From assembly GCF_963678635.1 (NCBI RefSeq), contig NC_087063.1:34322540-34386539 (forward strand): 64,000 nt of DNA, written 5' to 3'. How positions within the stretch are numbered: the first letter of the stretch is position 1; each line of letters begins with the position of its first letter. The DNA comes from Symsagittifera roscoffensis (Eukaryota > Xenacoelomorpha > Acoela > Convolutidae). The position numbers and the translations under genes were made by a program. Shown here one piece after another: positions 11,715 through 23,176 of the stretch. The notes under the pieces are model-generated. The model searched no databases. It was not told where the DNA came from and saw nothing but the letters and a program-made list of their open reading frames with translations.

Positions 11715-12154
11715 AAGGCATCTAGTACCTTGCGGAAGGCAGTAAGTTAACTATACTAATAGTGGAAAAAAACGAAATGCTTGACTCACGCTATTCTTAA
11801 ACAACAAGATATACGTTGCATTGTTCTATGCAAAAAATCCTGTCCCCTACTACGCTACTAACAATATTTGCCCTATTTCTCAGAAATACAAAATAGGCAG
11901 ATATGCACTATCACCCTACTTATATATTATAATAGTTACTAAAACTGCCCTATTTCTCAGAAAAACGAAAAACGCATGCACTCATATGTTTTAGTATCTG
12001 GCTGAGTGGCCCTGCATTGGTGTCAAGAAATAAAACGGGCCTCAATTTCCGAAATTTAACGTTTTACAGATAGAAATTGTCGTTTTGAAGTGCCTGCAAA
12101 GTTTACATTTTGGCCTGAGTTACTAGAAGAAAAAATCAAATATTCGTCTGGTAT
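11715..12154. other. Non-coding stretch
   Basis: No gene is recognised. The segment at 11860-12000 (ATTTCTCAGAAATACAAAATAGGC) recurs inside both U copies (about 35440 and 40625), so it belongs to another dispersed repeat. Confidence 0.5.
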
Positions 12155-12702
12155 ATTGTTCCGACTTTCGATACGAAAGTAACGGAATCTTTGTGCTCGG
12201 GGTGGGTTTTTTTTTTCTTCTGACAAATTTCGACTTTTTAACTAGCAATTTTTGACGGAATTTTTTTTATATCATTCAAAAGGTATTGTTGTCCTGAGCT
12301 TAAATTTGAAAAGATATTTCACCTGTGATCATTTTTCGTAAAGTTATGAGGGTTTAAAGATTGCCATTTTGGCAATTTTGACCAATTTGGGACAACTAAC
12401 GCGCAATATAATTCGGGCTATTAACGCGTAAGCGGAGATTTAATCCGTCTTATCAATCGTTCCAAATTGGTTGAACGAAGCTTATTTGCCATGATTGATT
12501 TGTTACAAGGAACGAAACCTATCTTTTTGTACTTTATATGGCGTGTGGTGGGATGATTTTCATAAAAAAATTCAAATTTTAGAAAAAAATTTTCATTTTA
12601 TCTTATTTCAATTAATTTTTTTATGTATTACTGCTGCTCAATAAACCTTAAAAGGCAATCGGAACATCCAGGGCTTCGCCCTGATACGAGCAGTCTTGTT
12701 TG
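12155..12702 (-). mobile_element. Helitron-like non-autonomous element (candidate)
   Basis: One end, ATTGTTCCGACTTTCGATAC, forms a small hairpin (ACTTTCG/CGAAAGT). The other end carries a perfect stem-loop CAGGGCTTCGCCCTG at 12669-12683, followed by ATACGAGCAGTCTTG. The same two ends in the same order bound the repeat at 54411-54896, and parts occur at 62-580, 13840-14130, 16417-16475, 33770-33820 and 56455. Short subterminal inverted repeats GTTCCGA/TCGGAAC are present. A hairpin about a dozen bases from one terminus and no target duplication suggest a Helitron/Helentron-type element. The class is uncertain because I see no clear CTRR end. Confidence 0.55.
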
Positions 12703-14413
12703 TACTTGTACTTCACGCGAATTACTGGTATCTCACTTTATCCTCAGTGCTGCTGCTCAGTTTTGCAAATTGTTTTTGATTTTGATTAACTTATTTATGA
12801 TTACTTTCTTACTTTTGAAATATTCTACTTATTGAACGTGAGTCACTTAGCATAGAACCTATTTAATTTTCATTATTGAAAAAAAATTGACGGCGTATTT
12901 GTGCTCGGGTTGATTTTTTTCTCCATAGAGGACGACTTTTGTTTTTTAAAGAAATTTTTGACGATTTTTTTTTCAACTCAAATTGACTTTCGAAGAAAAT
13001 GACGGAATGTGTGTTCTGGGGTTCGTTTTTTTTCTTCAGACGAAGTTCGACTTTTTAAAGAGTGAATTTGACAAAAGTTAGCTCAAATTAAAAAAACTCA
13101 CCTCTGATCTTTTGTTGCAAAAGTTATGGGGGTTTAAAAATGGCCAAGTTACCCATATTTGAGATATTTACCGCTAGATAAATTTTTTTCAATAACGTAT
13201 TTTTTGAAGATTTAGGAGATTTTACTTTTCCGACTTATGAAGAAAGTGCGGAGTATTTATGCTTGAGTGGTTTTCGTTCCGACTATCGAAGAACGCAAGG
13301 AATATATATGCTCGGGGTGGTTTTTTAAAAGTCATTCCCTCGGGTGATCGATCCATGGATCTTCGTGGACCCAGAAGAGTCGCACTCACCCCTAGACTAC
13401 ACTGATATTAGGACAGGTGTGAAACGCTCACTGTACTACTTTGCTTCTAAAAATTAACGCGCATTATTTGCGATTGACGAATTATCCCGCAGCACAAAAT
13501 TGTTTCAAATTAAATTGAGGCGGGCTAATTAGTCTTATTAATTCCATGCACGATTCTTAAAGTTCATAGTTAATCGTCAATGTTTCCTTAATAAAAAAAT
13601 ATTCGAGACCATTTAAAAGGCGATCATTGCTGGTTGATTGCTTAGTAATCTAGCCTAAGTTATAAGTCTCACCTTAATTCGTCAAGTTTCTTGACAATAG
13701 TTATAGTAAAAAAGCTAGAAAAGAGTATAAAATTATATTATGGATAGTTAATTATAAATTATTTGAACAAATAATGAACAACTGTCTTTACTACTTATAG
13801 AGATGGGGTCAATACCTAGTTTTTGCATTTAAACTAACACTTTGTTCCGTTACTTTCGCTACAAAAGTCAGAACAACAACGTACTGCAAGCGTTAATTGT
13901 CCCAAATTGGCCAAAATGGCAATCGCTAAACCCCCATAAGTTAACGAAAAATGATCACAGGTGAAATAGTTTTTTTGAATTTAATCTCAGGACAACAATA
14001 CTTTTGAATGATAAAAAAATTCCGTCAAAATGGCTAGTTAAAAGTCGAAATTTGTCTGATGAAAAAAACCAACCCGAGCACATTTATCCCATTACTTTTG
14101 CTACAAAAGTCAGAACAACAACTTAACGCAAGCGATATTTTCATACGTGCCGAATCACACTGTTCTACAATTTTTGTCCAAACTGGATTAATGAGGCTCG
14201 TCTTATGAGCGATCGTCTTAATTTCGTACTACTCAAATGCTCACTCTTGATGTTTAATATTGTCCCACACTATTCAATGCTGATTGAGTGGCATTCGGAA
14301 CATTCAGGGTTTTGATCTACTTTACTAACCGCTTGGTTGGTTTTTCATCCTGAATTCAAACGCTTTCAGTTTAATTTAAAATGTTTTTTTTTTGTTTTAA
14401 ACCCTGTAAATGT
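12703..14413. other. Non-coding stretch with fragments of the Helitron-like repeat
   Basis: No gene is present. Between 13840 and 14130 a decayed inverted copy of the 12155-12702 repeat is visible, with AATTGGCCAAAATGGCAATC, AAAATGATCACAGGTGAAA and CAAAAGTCAGAACAA. Confidence 0.55.
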
Positions 14414-15233
14414 ATCTATATATAGGGGCGGATTTAGGGGAAAAACAACAAAATCCTAAGACAAACAGTTTTCGTAGCCAAACAATTGAGACGCGCCCTT
14501 AAACTGGTGAGACACAATTTGATTAATTTCGGACAAACGTTTAAAAAGTTATAAATTAAGACTGACTGACCTCCAATAACACCAGAGGCGTATTTGGGGG
14601 GGGGGGGGTAGCGTACGCCTTTTCCTAATGATTTGACCCCCTCACAAAGCAAGGGCCCCCTTTGGGTAACAATTTATGGCCTTCATTTTCGGCTTTCCAA
14701 CACTAAAATTTTTCTAAAGGTACCTGCGGGTTTACAGGGGCGGATCTAGGATTTTGTCAAGGGGGGAGGCGGCTTCTCAAAAAATTTTCGAAGCTTTGTC
14801 GACATTTTTTTTTAGGTCGACCTAATTAATTTTCCGAGCTCTCCCAAAGCATTAAGAAGACGCTGTTTTGGTAAAATTTTCTGTACCGCAGGCAAAACAA
14901 AATTTTGAGAAAATAAGCCAAAAAATAGCATTTTTGAACACTTTTTGCAAAATTTTGACCAAAAAATTGCGCTTTTTCGCCGCGCGCTCGCCTCTCAAAG
15001 TTAGTCTATAATGGCGCCAACGGCGCCTTTAGAAAAATTTTTGGGTCCACCGCCAAATATGGATTTCTCAAAATAGTTCAAAGTGGGGACCCGTTTTGTC
15101 TGGAGGGGGCCGAATCCATGAGGGGGGGGGGGGGGGGGGGTGTCCACCTTATCCACCTTAATCTGCCCCTGGTTAAAAGTTTCGAAAAATGTTTGAGAAA
15201 TCCCCTTGAGAAACCCCAGATCCCCCCCTGTAT
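14414..15233. mobile_element. Cluster of hAT-like MITE copies
   Basis: Several partial members of the 6966-7334 family lie together. Termini AGGGGCGGATTTAGG (near 14425) and CAGGGGCGGATCTAGG (near 14737) are followed by right ends AATCTGCCCCTG (near 15170) and GATCCCCCCCTG (near 15230). Long G runs at about 14597 and 15121-15140 mark the interior. I could not pair the ends with a perfect 8-bp duplication, so individual boundaries are uncertain. Confidence 0.7.
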
Positions 15234-16357
15234 ATTTAAAGGTCAAAAAATGTTTTTGGTTGACCTTGGAAAAGTTACGCGATATTTGCGAATGCGAAGC
15301 TTTTTCTGCCTCAAGATGTTACATCAGCCCCTAAGCGTGGATTTGCAGGATATATCAACAATGAAGAAAAAAGCTAGTTTCTGGCCTGAAGTTCTGCTGT
15401 TTATATCTTAAAACAACTTGGTTACTTTGAGTTTGGTAATAATAGTGTTTGTTTTTTAATGGGTAACAAACTCCCCTGACCCCATTAAAAAGAGTTGAGC
15501 AGATGAGCATATACTTTTATACGAGCAGCATAGTAGATCAGCATATATAACTTTGGACCTTGTAACAATTCCGCCTTTGTAAAAGGGTGAGGATATAAGC
15601 AAGAGCAAAAGAGGTTTTAGCTGCAAATTAAACAGTTTTATGGTTGTTTATATGTTTTATGTTATTTAGATGTTACCTGATTTTTGCCATGATATTTTCA
15701 TTAAGTAGTCTGTAACCTTGTTGTAAGTAACAACATAAAGGAAAATTGTTATAAAGCAAAAGAGCTCCAGTTAAAAATGGTTTAGGTTATTACAGGCAGT
15801 GATGCTAGAATGGAGATGCTAGAAAAATCTGCCTGCAAAATCAATCAAAAGTGTGGAAAAAATTAATGGGAATAGAAATTGGTGTAAAACTTTTCTTCGA
15901 ATCACCATTATTTTCGCTTTTTGAAATGTCCCACTTATCTGGCGTCCTTAGTGAGGTTGACGTTCTTGCCAGGCCCCAAAGGTTTCTGCTAGAAAGATAA
16001 TTCAGCAGAATTGGAAAAATTTTTGTCTTGAAGAGCATAATAATTTATAGAGCATCAGAGCATTACACATTTTTGTCCAAGATACCTGTAAGCATATCCC
16101 GGAAAGTATTTAAATTAAAAACTTTTTTAGTTAATTAAATAGCTCTTCAAAAACCATTAAAATAGTTGAAGATATTCAAAAAAAGATTTGCTGCATTAAC
16201 AGCACAAAAAAAATCAATTCCAACGAATTCTCTGCTAAAAAATGTAGCGAGTCTGAGAGAAAACTCGATTATTTCATTTGTGACAACATTTACAGCCTCT
16301 AGCTATTTACAGCCTCTTTTCTTTTCAATTACCCCCACCCTTAGTGAAGATATCAAT
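15234..16357. other. AT-rich non-coding stretch
   Basis: No gene or clear repeat is recognised between the MITE cluster and the second copy of unit U. Confidence 0.5.
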
Positions 16358-16547
16358 GTTAGCGTATAATTTTTGAAATATTGTCGTTTTTCTGGAGAAT
16401 TTCAACAGAAATAGTTGAAACAAGACTGCTCGTATATCAGGACAAAGCCCTGAATGTTCCGACTGTCCCTTAATTCAAATCGAATAGTTTTTGGGAAAAG
16501 AAAATATTGAAAACCTATACATTTTGGACAACATCGAATTGTGAAAT
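16358..16547. repeat. Unit U, copy II, left part
   Basis: These bases match window positions 1-189 and are followed immediately by the LTR of the inner element. The last four bases, AAAT (16544-16547), recur at 33453-33456, where unit U resumes. Copy I is uninterrupted at this point, which proves the insertion site. Confidence 0.9.
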
Positions 16548-16957
16548 TGAGTTAGGACCGATGTGGTTAACTCATAGAGTAATTTCGGATAGGGTACACC
16601 GTCTGCTCGTCACGCTATCTTATTTTCGGCCGGATAGATTCGTGCAACTTCTTAGTCTAATACCGATCCTAATCTTACTCTTATACTATCTAGTCTCAGG
16701 TTGTTTAACTAGTCTCTGCTAGGCTCAATAGATCTAGGGTATACTGGTTTATTGCGGCTGCTGAAGTTCTCTTGGAGAGGCAACTAATTTCTAAGTTAAA
16801 TTCAAATCTCTCTGGTGCTGAAATTACAAGTAATTTCAGCACTTACAAATAAGTGGGTTGTTAGTTAGATGGATCATGATTGGTTAATATTAAATACTTT
16901 ACAGTGGTAAAATATCTAATTTATCCAATCATAAAATATAGTTTAGATCAGGTTCCA
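16548..16957 (-). repeat. 3' LTR of the inner element
   Basis: The LTR is 410 bp and begins TGAGTTAGGACC and ends GGTTCCA on the plus strand. A 7-bp inverted repeat TGAGTTA/TAACTCA forms the outer edge. A perfect hairpin with 13-bp arms GTGCTGAAATTAC separated by AA lies at 16815-16842. On the transcribed minus strand a TATATTTTA box-like sequence lies near the U3 start. The adjoining purine-rich stretch on the minus strand (GGATGGG just inside 16958) is the likely polypurine tract. It shares inner-specific bases (ACTATCTAG, CAGGTTG, TTTATTGCGG) only with 33071-33452. Confidence 0.92.
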
Positions 16958-18554
16958 CCCATCCGGGTTTTACAGAGTTTTTTAGAATTGTCTTTCTGCA
17001 ATTCAAAGGATGGATGATGGACGTTGGTATTTGGCGAACATCACATTCTTATCCGGTTTCTCTTGTTAGAGAAGTTCCAGGACTCTGGAATGATGGATAT
17101 CAATCGTTGTGTCTTCTTGTGACAGCGACTGTGTTTCCCAACGAAATCAATCTGATTTCAGAATGGTTTGCTATGACGGGTTTTTCTGTTTTATGTAGAG
17201 AACTTCTTTTGTGTTCGACCTCGTCTGGGAATGGCGTGGAGATTGTGCGTGGAGGGGATGCCTTGTTACTCGGATCTGTACGTATACTTGAACATCGAGG
17301 TGGTCATTGGTCTAGTTCAATGAAGTCCTTTTCTGCGAAGTCAAGTCGTACTCTAAATCCTTTGAGTTGTGATTGTGGACGGCATATTGGTTGTGGTTGG
17401 CCATTCTTTTTCGAGTGTAGTGGGGTCATTTTGTCTTTGGATGTTCGTCTTTGTTGTTGTATGCTGATCTATATACTGCAAGGTATAATTTACATCTTAT
17501 AAAATTTTTATTAGTTCAGTGTTTTAATTATGATTTTGGTTAGTTGTTTTCACAAAAGCATTTTGTTTTAGTTCGGTTATTTTGAAGAGTTACTCACCCT
17601 TGAGTACCTCTTATTAAAAACAGAAGTGTGGTCACAAAGCGTGGATGTAGCGCGGTGGGTTAGGCCGGCTATAGAGCATGCTCAGGACGTCCTCTCTGAT
17701 GGGTTAGGCCAGGAGTGGGAGTATGATTTCGTGCGGTTTCTGTGAGAGGTCCTGTTATGTGATAACGTTTTATGTCGGGTTTGTGGTGGTTTTTCTTATG
17801 TTTCGTTGGTTGTGTCCTTTTTTCCAAAATCAAATTGTTTTTGGTATGGGTTTGTCTTTCGACTTTTTTGTGTTTTATTATTTCTTTCTTAGACTTTATA
17901 ATAGTCTTCAAAAGAATAAATTATCCAGTTTTAAACTGGGTTAATCCGGTTTGGGTACCGTTGGTTTTCTTTTCTTAGTCATGCTGTTATTCTATGATTT
18001 GTGGTGTTTAGTAAGCTGCGTTGGTTAGTTTTGTTTAGTATATAATTCCTGTCCAACCGGGTTAAAGGAAAGTTTGAAACTTGTTATCGTGTGTTAGAGT
18101 TGTTGAGTGTAAAAACTTGAAACTGAAATTCATTATTTAAACAATTCTTCGTGGGCGAGCTGTGCGAGTTTGGATAGAATTCTTGTGCGAGTGAATGAAA
18201 ATATCAAAAGGTTAGTACTGCTTTTTCGTTTTATCAATTTACTACATAGAATTTTAATTTTACTGCTAGGTTTGGGGAAAAATTAAGTTACAAATTTTCA
18301 TCATTACTAAATTTACTATTTTTGGGGAAACAATTTATAAATTAATTTCCTACATTGGTATGAATTTTATTATATTTATCTAGTGCAAAATATTAATAGA
18401 GTTTAGAAGAATTTTAACAAGTTTTTTATTTTTTTTTCTTTTCTGTTTTTTGCAGATGATCGTGGGTTGAAGACTAAAAATCTAAATGAGACATGAATAA
18501 AGAATGGTTAGTTTTAATTTAAATTTATTAGTGAAAAATATGTATAAATTATAC
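16958..18554 (-). other. 3' non-coding region of the inner element
   Basis: About 1.6 kb separates the last accessory ORF from the 3' LTR. The part next to the LTR recurs at 1351-1747. A plus-strand open frame at 17014-17502 is present here, but the other copy has frame-breaking differences across the same stretch, so I do not call it a gene. Confidence 0.7.
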
Positions 18555-20369
18555 TTACCTGTTAGTCGTCGGGGAAAAACCGTGGGGGAAGATGTCATGT
18601 ATGATGTCGGAATTTGTTAGTAATTTTGCAAGTATGCGAATGATGTTTTTAGTTTGAAGCAGTGGCCAAAGCAATTGAAGTGCTTCAATAGTTTTTAGTT
18701 CTTCAGTGCCAACTGCAAACTCATAAGGTGTGTTTTGAATGAGATTATATAATTTGTGATTGTATTTAGTGTTGTGGATGAATTCTAATATTGGGATTTC
18801 TATAGGTTGGATAAATTCATGTGGGATAAGGAAGGGTCTGGATTCTTCTGCGTTAAGGGTCTTCGTGATGGGACAAAATATATACATTTGGGTTATGGGA
18901 TCATAATTGCGGAGGATACCGTGAAGTTTAGTATCTTTGATGCAATATGTGAAATTAGGAAAAAATGGTGAAGTGTATTTAGAGTTAATAAACTGAAAAC
19001 GGTGGTGTGGTTGTCTTGATGGAGTGTGTAGATCAAAATGATTTTGTATGAAACGATAATATGTATATGTGTTGGTTTGTTTAGTGCGTAACATAATGTC
19101 GTGTGAGCAGTGCAAATCGCGTTCATGTGGTGCAAGGAAGTGGAAGGTTAGTGAAAATGATTGAAATTTTTCTTTAAAACTTTCGTAAGCTTGCATGTCG
19201 GTTAGTGCTTCTGAAATGATGTGATCAAATTTTCGATCAAATATATTGAGTGTAAATACATATGGTGTTTTGATGAAGAATTTTTTTGTTAGTTGTGGGT
19301 TAGCGAAGCGATCATCATCTAAAAATTGGTCTTGGTTAGATCGGATGATGTTATGATCGTAATATTCTAGCGTAAATTCGTTAGCTCGAGGTGCAGTGAA
19401 TGTTTTTAGTGACTTTTTGTATCCTATATAAGTAAATTGTCTATGTGTTAGTGGTGTGGTGAGTCGATATAGCATATCTTGATTTCTTTCTATATCGATA
19501 TGAGTATTAGATAATGGTAGGCAAAGGGGATTAGTGAAATGATAATATGATTTCCAATGAAGTGTAGGTATTAAAACATGTTCATCTACAAAACTACGTG
19601 TGTCGTTAGTGTCGTGAGGGGTGTTTAAAGTATATTGTGGAGATGAAGGTAAGGTGATTGCTAGAAAATTTTTCGTGTTAGTGTGATGTGGATGATTAAT
19701 ATATTCCCGGGCTGTTCCTGGTTTGGTTGGGAATGGATGGTTTGGGAATTTTCTTTTAAAAGTGCGATAAGCTCTATTAGTGCTATTTGATGATTCGGTG
19801 GAAGTGGATGATTGTGCTAATGATGCAGAATAAGCTGAAGAGGGTGTAGGGGTAGGTGGGTTTGAGGATTCTATTGTGGAAGAAATCTGATTTATAGTGG
19901 GAGTGTTAAGGTGTGATGGTTGTTGTTGTAGGGTGATAAAATTATCTAGTTCTTGGGAGATTTGGGGAATATCTGGAGAATTGGATGATCGGTCTGAATG
20001 AAATGAAGATTATGTTTGGGTGACTTGTGAAGCATAAGAGGGTGTAGAAATGGATAGGAGTGGGTTATTTGGTGGGATTGGTTGAAAAAGAGGTTTTGAA
20101 AAAATTGAGGGGTTGGTTTGAAAATTATTGGATGGAGATGGTTCAGAGTCTGCAAATTCATCAGGGGTTTCAATATTAAGGTTATTGAGTTGTGAAATGG
20201 AGTATAAAACTGAAATATTTGAATTAGTGTCTGAATTCATGCCTGATGTTATATTACTAGTTGGGAAATCGGGTGGCGGGAAAGCAAAAAGTGGAATTAT
20301 TGTAATTGGAGTGTTGAGGTTGGTTGGATGGGAATTTGAGCGGTGTAGGGATCCAAGTTGTCGGCTCAT
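18555..20369 (-). pseudogene. Accessory ORF after env, one internal stop
   Basis: One frame of about 604 codons runs through this interval, interrupted once by TAA at 20012-20010, so it reads today as a 119-codon and a 306-codon part. Its ATG (20369-20367) overlaps the env stop in the sequence ATGA, an arrangement that suits translation coupling by termination-reinitiation. The first ~270 residues are rich in Pro, Ser, Thr and Asn with little predicted structure. The last ~300 are mixed polar/hydrophobic with many Phe, Tyr and His, like a folded domain. I recognise no family. Being near the 3' end after env suggests an accessory or regulatory role, which is inference only. Confidence 0.65.
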
Positions 20370-22984
20370 CGTGGGCTAAAAAAATTATTATTTTGAGACT
20401 GAAAAGCGGTGGTATGGGGTTGTTCGATAATTTGTTCATATATATTTTCATCTTGTGAATGATGTGTCATTATATGTTGTATGGGACTTTGCGATATGGT
20501 TGGTCTAAAATTTGGATTATGTGTTATTGCTAAATTTCGAAAATTTCGTGGGACTAGGGATAATGGATGGTTATGTGGTAGGGGTGGTAACTGTGGTGCT
20601 GTAGGCGTTATTTCTATATTATTATGTTCTTCGTCGTACGTGTTCTGTCTTGTCGCTATTTTTGTATTGTATTCTTTTATTTGTGCGTCTAAAAGAATTT
20701 TGTTTATTGATGATGAAAAAATTCCAAAAAATCCTGCAAATAGTATGCGTGCTACACTTGCTTGTCTTTTTACTTGTGTGTGTATAGCGCATGTAGTATA
20801 GATTCCTTTTAAAAGTGAAAAAAGAAATCCTATAAAGTTAAACATTGCGTATAGAATAGTCAACTTTTCTAAGATGTAATAGGGCCATCCTAGAAAATCA
20901 AGAATTTCATTTTTTAGTGTAACAAAGCTAAAAATATTTATAGGTGAGATATCTTGTGGTCGGTATTTTTCACCGTTTAGATATATATAGTCTTTAATGT
21001 CTTTAAAATATCCGCTATAATCTTGTGTATAGATATCTGCAAATCCTGCGGTTTCGGCAAGTTTGCGTAAGTTTTGGTCAATTGATTGTCTTTGTATAGT
21101 GTCCATTTGTGTTAATAATTCCTGGAATTGTTGTGTTCTAATGTGATGTTGGATATCGGATTTTGAATATATTCCAATTGATAGTAAGTCGATATTTGGG
21201 TTTCGAGCAATAGCTCTAATGCTTTCTGGTGAAAATTTTTTGAGTGATTGCATTAATGTGGGGTATGGGGTAAGAAGGTAATATTTATCTTCATCAGGGT
21301 TCAGTTGTACTACATTGTGGCTATTTTCTGATCCACATGGGACTGCGGTATCCCAGAAATAGGTTCGTCTTGAAAGTGTGTCAACGAAATGTACTTTATT
21401 TTTATAAAAGATAGGGATTCTTTTATAACATCGTTTATCTTCAAAAACATATAGTGGTGATATTTTTTTGGTACAGGTATAAAACCATAAAATGTTTCCT
21501 TCGTAGTCTAAAAAATTTGATCTGTTTCCTGATAGTAAATATCCTGCGTAGGGTATTTTTAATACTGCTAGTGCAAGTGATTGTAAGATTTGTGTCCGTT
21601 CTAATTCGCATAGTTGGTGAAGTGTTTCTAATTCAGAGAGTGACATTTCCTGAAAAATTCGGCTAATTGTGTAGTCTAATTTCATATCTAAGTGAATATC
21701 ATAGTGGATATTACCAAAATAAGAATTATTCATTCGTGATAATTCTTGTAAACGTGTGCTTCTAGTGTCATGGGGCTTTAGATGTCCACCAGGTTGACCA
21801 TTACTTTTTTGAAAATTAACTGGTATATATGATGTTCCTTCGTTTAGAGGATGACTTGTGGCATATGGGTCGATTTTTATTTTTCCAGTGGTCATGTCGA
21901 AACCTTTTTCATATTCAACTAATATTTCAGAATATTGTGTTTTGTGAAGTGGGTTTCTGTATTTGCATGCAAGTTCTGTTTCTTGATATATTTGAAAACG
22001 TGTCAATTTATTTTCTATATTGCGAATGTTTCTAAAATCAGTACTTTGTTTTCGTGATGGACTTACTTGTTCATATGGAATTGATTGTATAAAATATTTT
22101 TCGTGAAATTTTATCATTCGGGCGTGTATTTTTGCTACTTGAAATGTTGTACATGTGTCTTCGGGGAACCAAACAATTGTTGCTTGTGTTCGTGTTGTAG
22201 GGTCACAATAGCCTTGATCGTTTTTACAGGGTATTCTAATTCCTTGATAGATCATTGTGTTGTCAGATAAATCGCGTGTGAGTTGTATTTTTTCGAGTTG
22301 TTTTTTCCAATCGAAAAACATTGTTTCTTGATATCCTTTATTTTTTGTGTCTGCTTTGCAGTTTGATGGGTTATTTATACCAATGTGTGGTATCCAGTGT
22401 TTATCGTGTATGTCATAAGTTAATCTTCCGTGTGCGCCGTTGTATGGGTATTTTTCGTCCAGTTTGATATTTCCTTGATATCTTTCAAGTTCTGCTTGAT
22501 GTACAGAATCTGCAAAAACTTGGAAATATACTAACTTTCTGTCGGTGTTTTTATTTCTTGTGATATTTAGTCTGAGTAACTCGTTTTTACAATCTTCGGG
22601 ATTGAGATGTAAAAGTCGTTCGATATTACTCTGGTAGAATGATTCGTGGTCAAGTCGGTTTTTATTTCCATTTGAGACTTGTGAACAATGTACTTTCTTT
22701 TCGGAAAATGTTGCTGTGAATTTATATCCTATAACTGTTGTTGCTCGGGCTTTTGAATAGAGTGTCGCTATTACATTTGTAGTTTCTATAGCTTGTGGTT
22801 CTGTTTCGCATTGTGATACTTGATTTATTGCATATTTGTGTAGTGTTTTTTGTTCATTTTCTTCACAATCGTAATGTGTTACTAATAAGTCTTGGGGTCC
22901 TGTGCGGGGAGAAGGATTTATGTTCTGATCGGAAATTACTAGAAAAAAGAGTTGGAGAAAAATTAATATTTTTAGAATATACAT
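20366..22984 (-). CDS. Env-like membrane glycoprotein (872 aa)
   Basis: This is an intact minus-strand ORF placed where env lies in errantivirus-like retroelements. It starts with a hydrophobic signal peptide (about residues 1-18, IFLQLFFLVIS core). A large Cys- and N-glycosylation-motif-containing ectodomain follows. A strongly hydrophobic anchor lies near residues 700-725 (ILYAMFNFIGFLFSLLKG), then a second hydrophobic patch near 745-765, and a Pro/Gln/His-rich C-terminal tail. The expected role is as a virus-like surface glycoprotein. I do not see an obvious furin site or classical retroviral immunosuppressive segment, and I cannot place its fusion-protein class. It is the longest env-region frame and, unlike gag and the RT, it has no stop. 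Its stop codon overlaps the next ORF's start. Confidence 0.8.
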   Translation of the reverse strand: MYILKILIFLQLFFLVISDQNINPSPRTGPQDLLVTHYDCEENEQKTLHKYAINQVSQCETEPQAIETTNVIATLYSKARATTVIGYKFTATFSEKKVHCSQVSNGNKNRLDHESFYQSNIERLLHLNPEDCKNELLRLNITRNKNTDRKLVYFQVFADSVHQAELERYQGNIKLDEKYPYNGAHGRLTYDIHDKHWIPHIGINNPSNCKADTKNKGYQETMFFDWKKQLEKIQLTRDLSDNTMIYQGIRIPCKNDQGYCDPTTRTQATIVWFPEDTCTTFQVAKIHARMIKFHEKYFIQSIPYEQVSPSRKQSTDFRNIRNIENKLTRFQIYQETELACKYRNPLHKTQYSEILVEYEKGFDMTTGKIKIDPYATSHPLNEGTSYIPVNFQKSNGQPGGHLKPHDTRSTRLQELSRMNNSYFGNIHYDIHLDMKLDYTISRIFQEMSLSELETLHQLCELERTQILQSLALAVLKIPYAGYLLSGNRSNFLDYEGNILWFYTCTKKISPLYVFEDKRCYKRIPIFYKNKVHFVDTLSRRTYFWDTAVPCGSENSHNVVQLNPDEDKYYLLTPYPTLMQSLKKFSPESIRAIARNPNIDLLSIGIYSKSDIQHHIRTQQFQELLTQMDTIQRQSIDQNLRKLAETAGFADIYTQDYSGYFKDIKDYIYLNGEKYRPQDISPINIFSFVTLKNEILDFLGWPYYILEKLTILYAMFNFIGFLFSLLKGIYTTCAIHTQVKRQASVARILFAGFFGIFSSSINKILLDAQIKEYNTKIATRQNTYDEEHNNIEITPTAPQLPPLPHNHPLSLVPRNFRNLAITHNPNFRPTISQSPIQHIMTHHSQDENIYEQIIEQPHTTAFQSQNNNFFSPR

Positions 22985-23176
22985 GTGTATGATAATCCTG
23001 AGTATGGGTTATAAAATGTGATGTAACTAATTGTCTTTTTGGTATATCTGTCGTATTTATATATACTTCAGTTGTTTTAATGGTGGTGGTAGTGATTGAG
23101 CTGTTATATTTGGTGGGTTTAATGGGTAAGGATGTTGGGCAATGTTGTTTAGTTTAACCGTGATTTCAAATTTTAA

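Noticed and set aside
17014..17502. 162-codon plus-strand frame inside the inner element's 3' region
   Set aside because: The homologous segment at 1351-1747 has frame-disrupting differences, the frame is antisense to all other genes of the element, and no motif is recognisable.
20480..22992. Several plus-strand frames opposite env
   Set aside because: They are antisense shadows of the intact 872-codon env frame.
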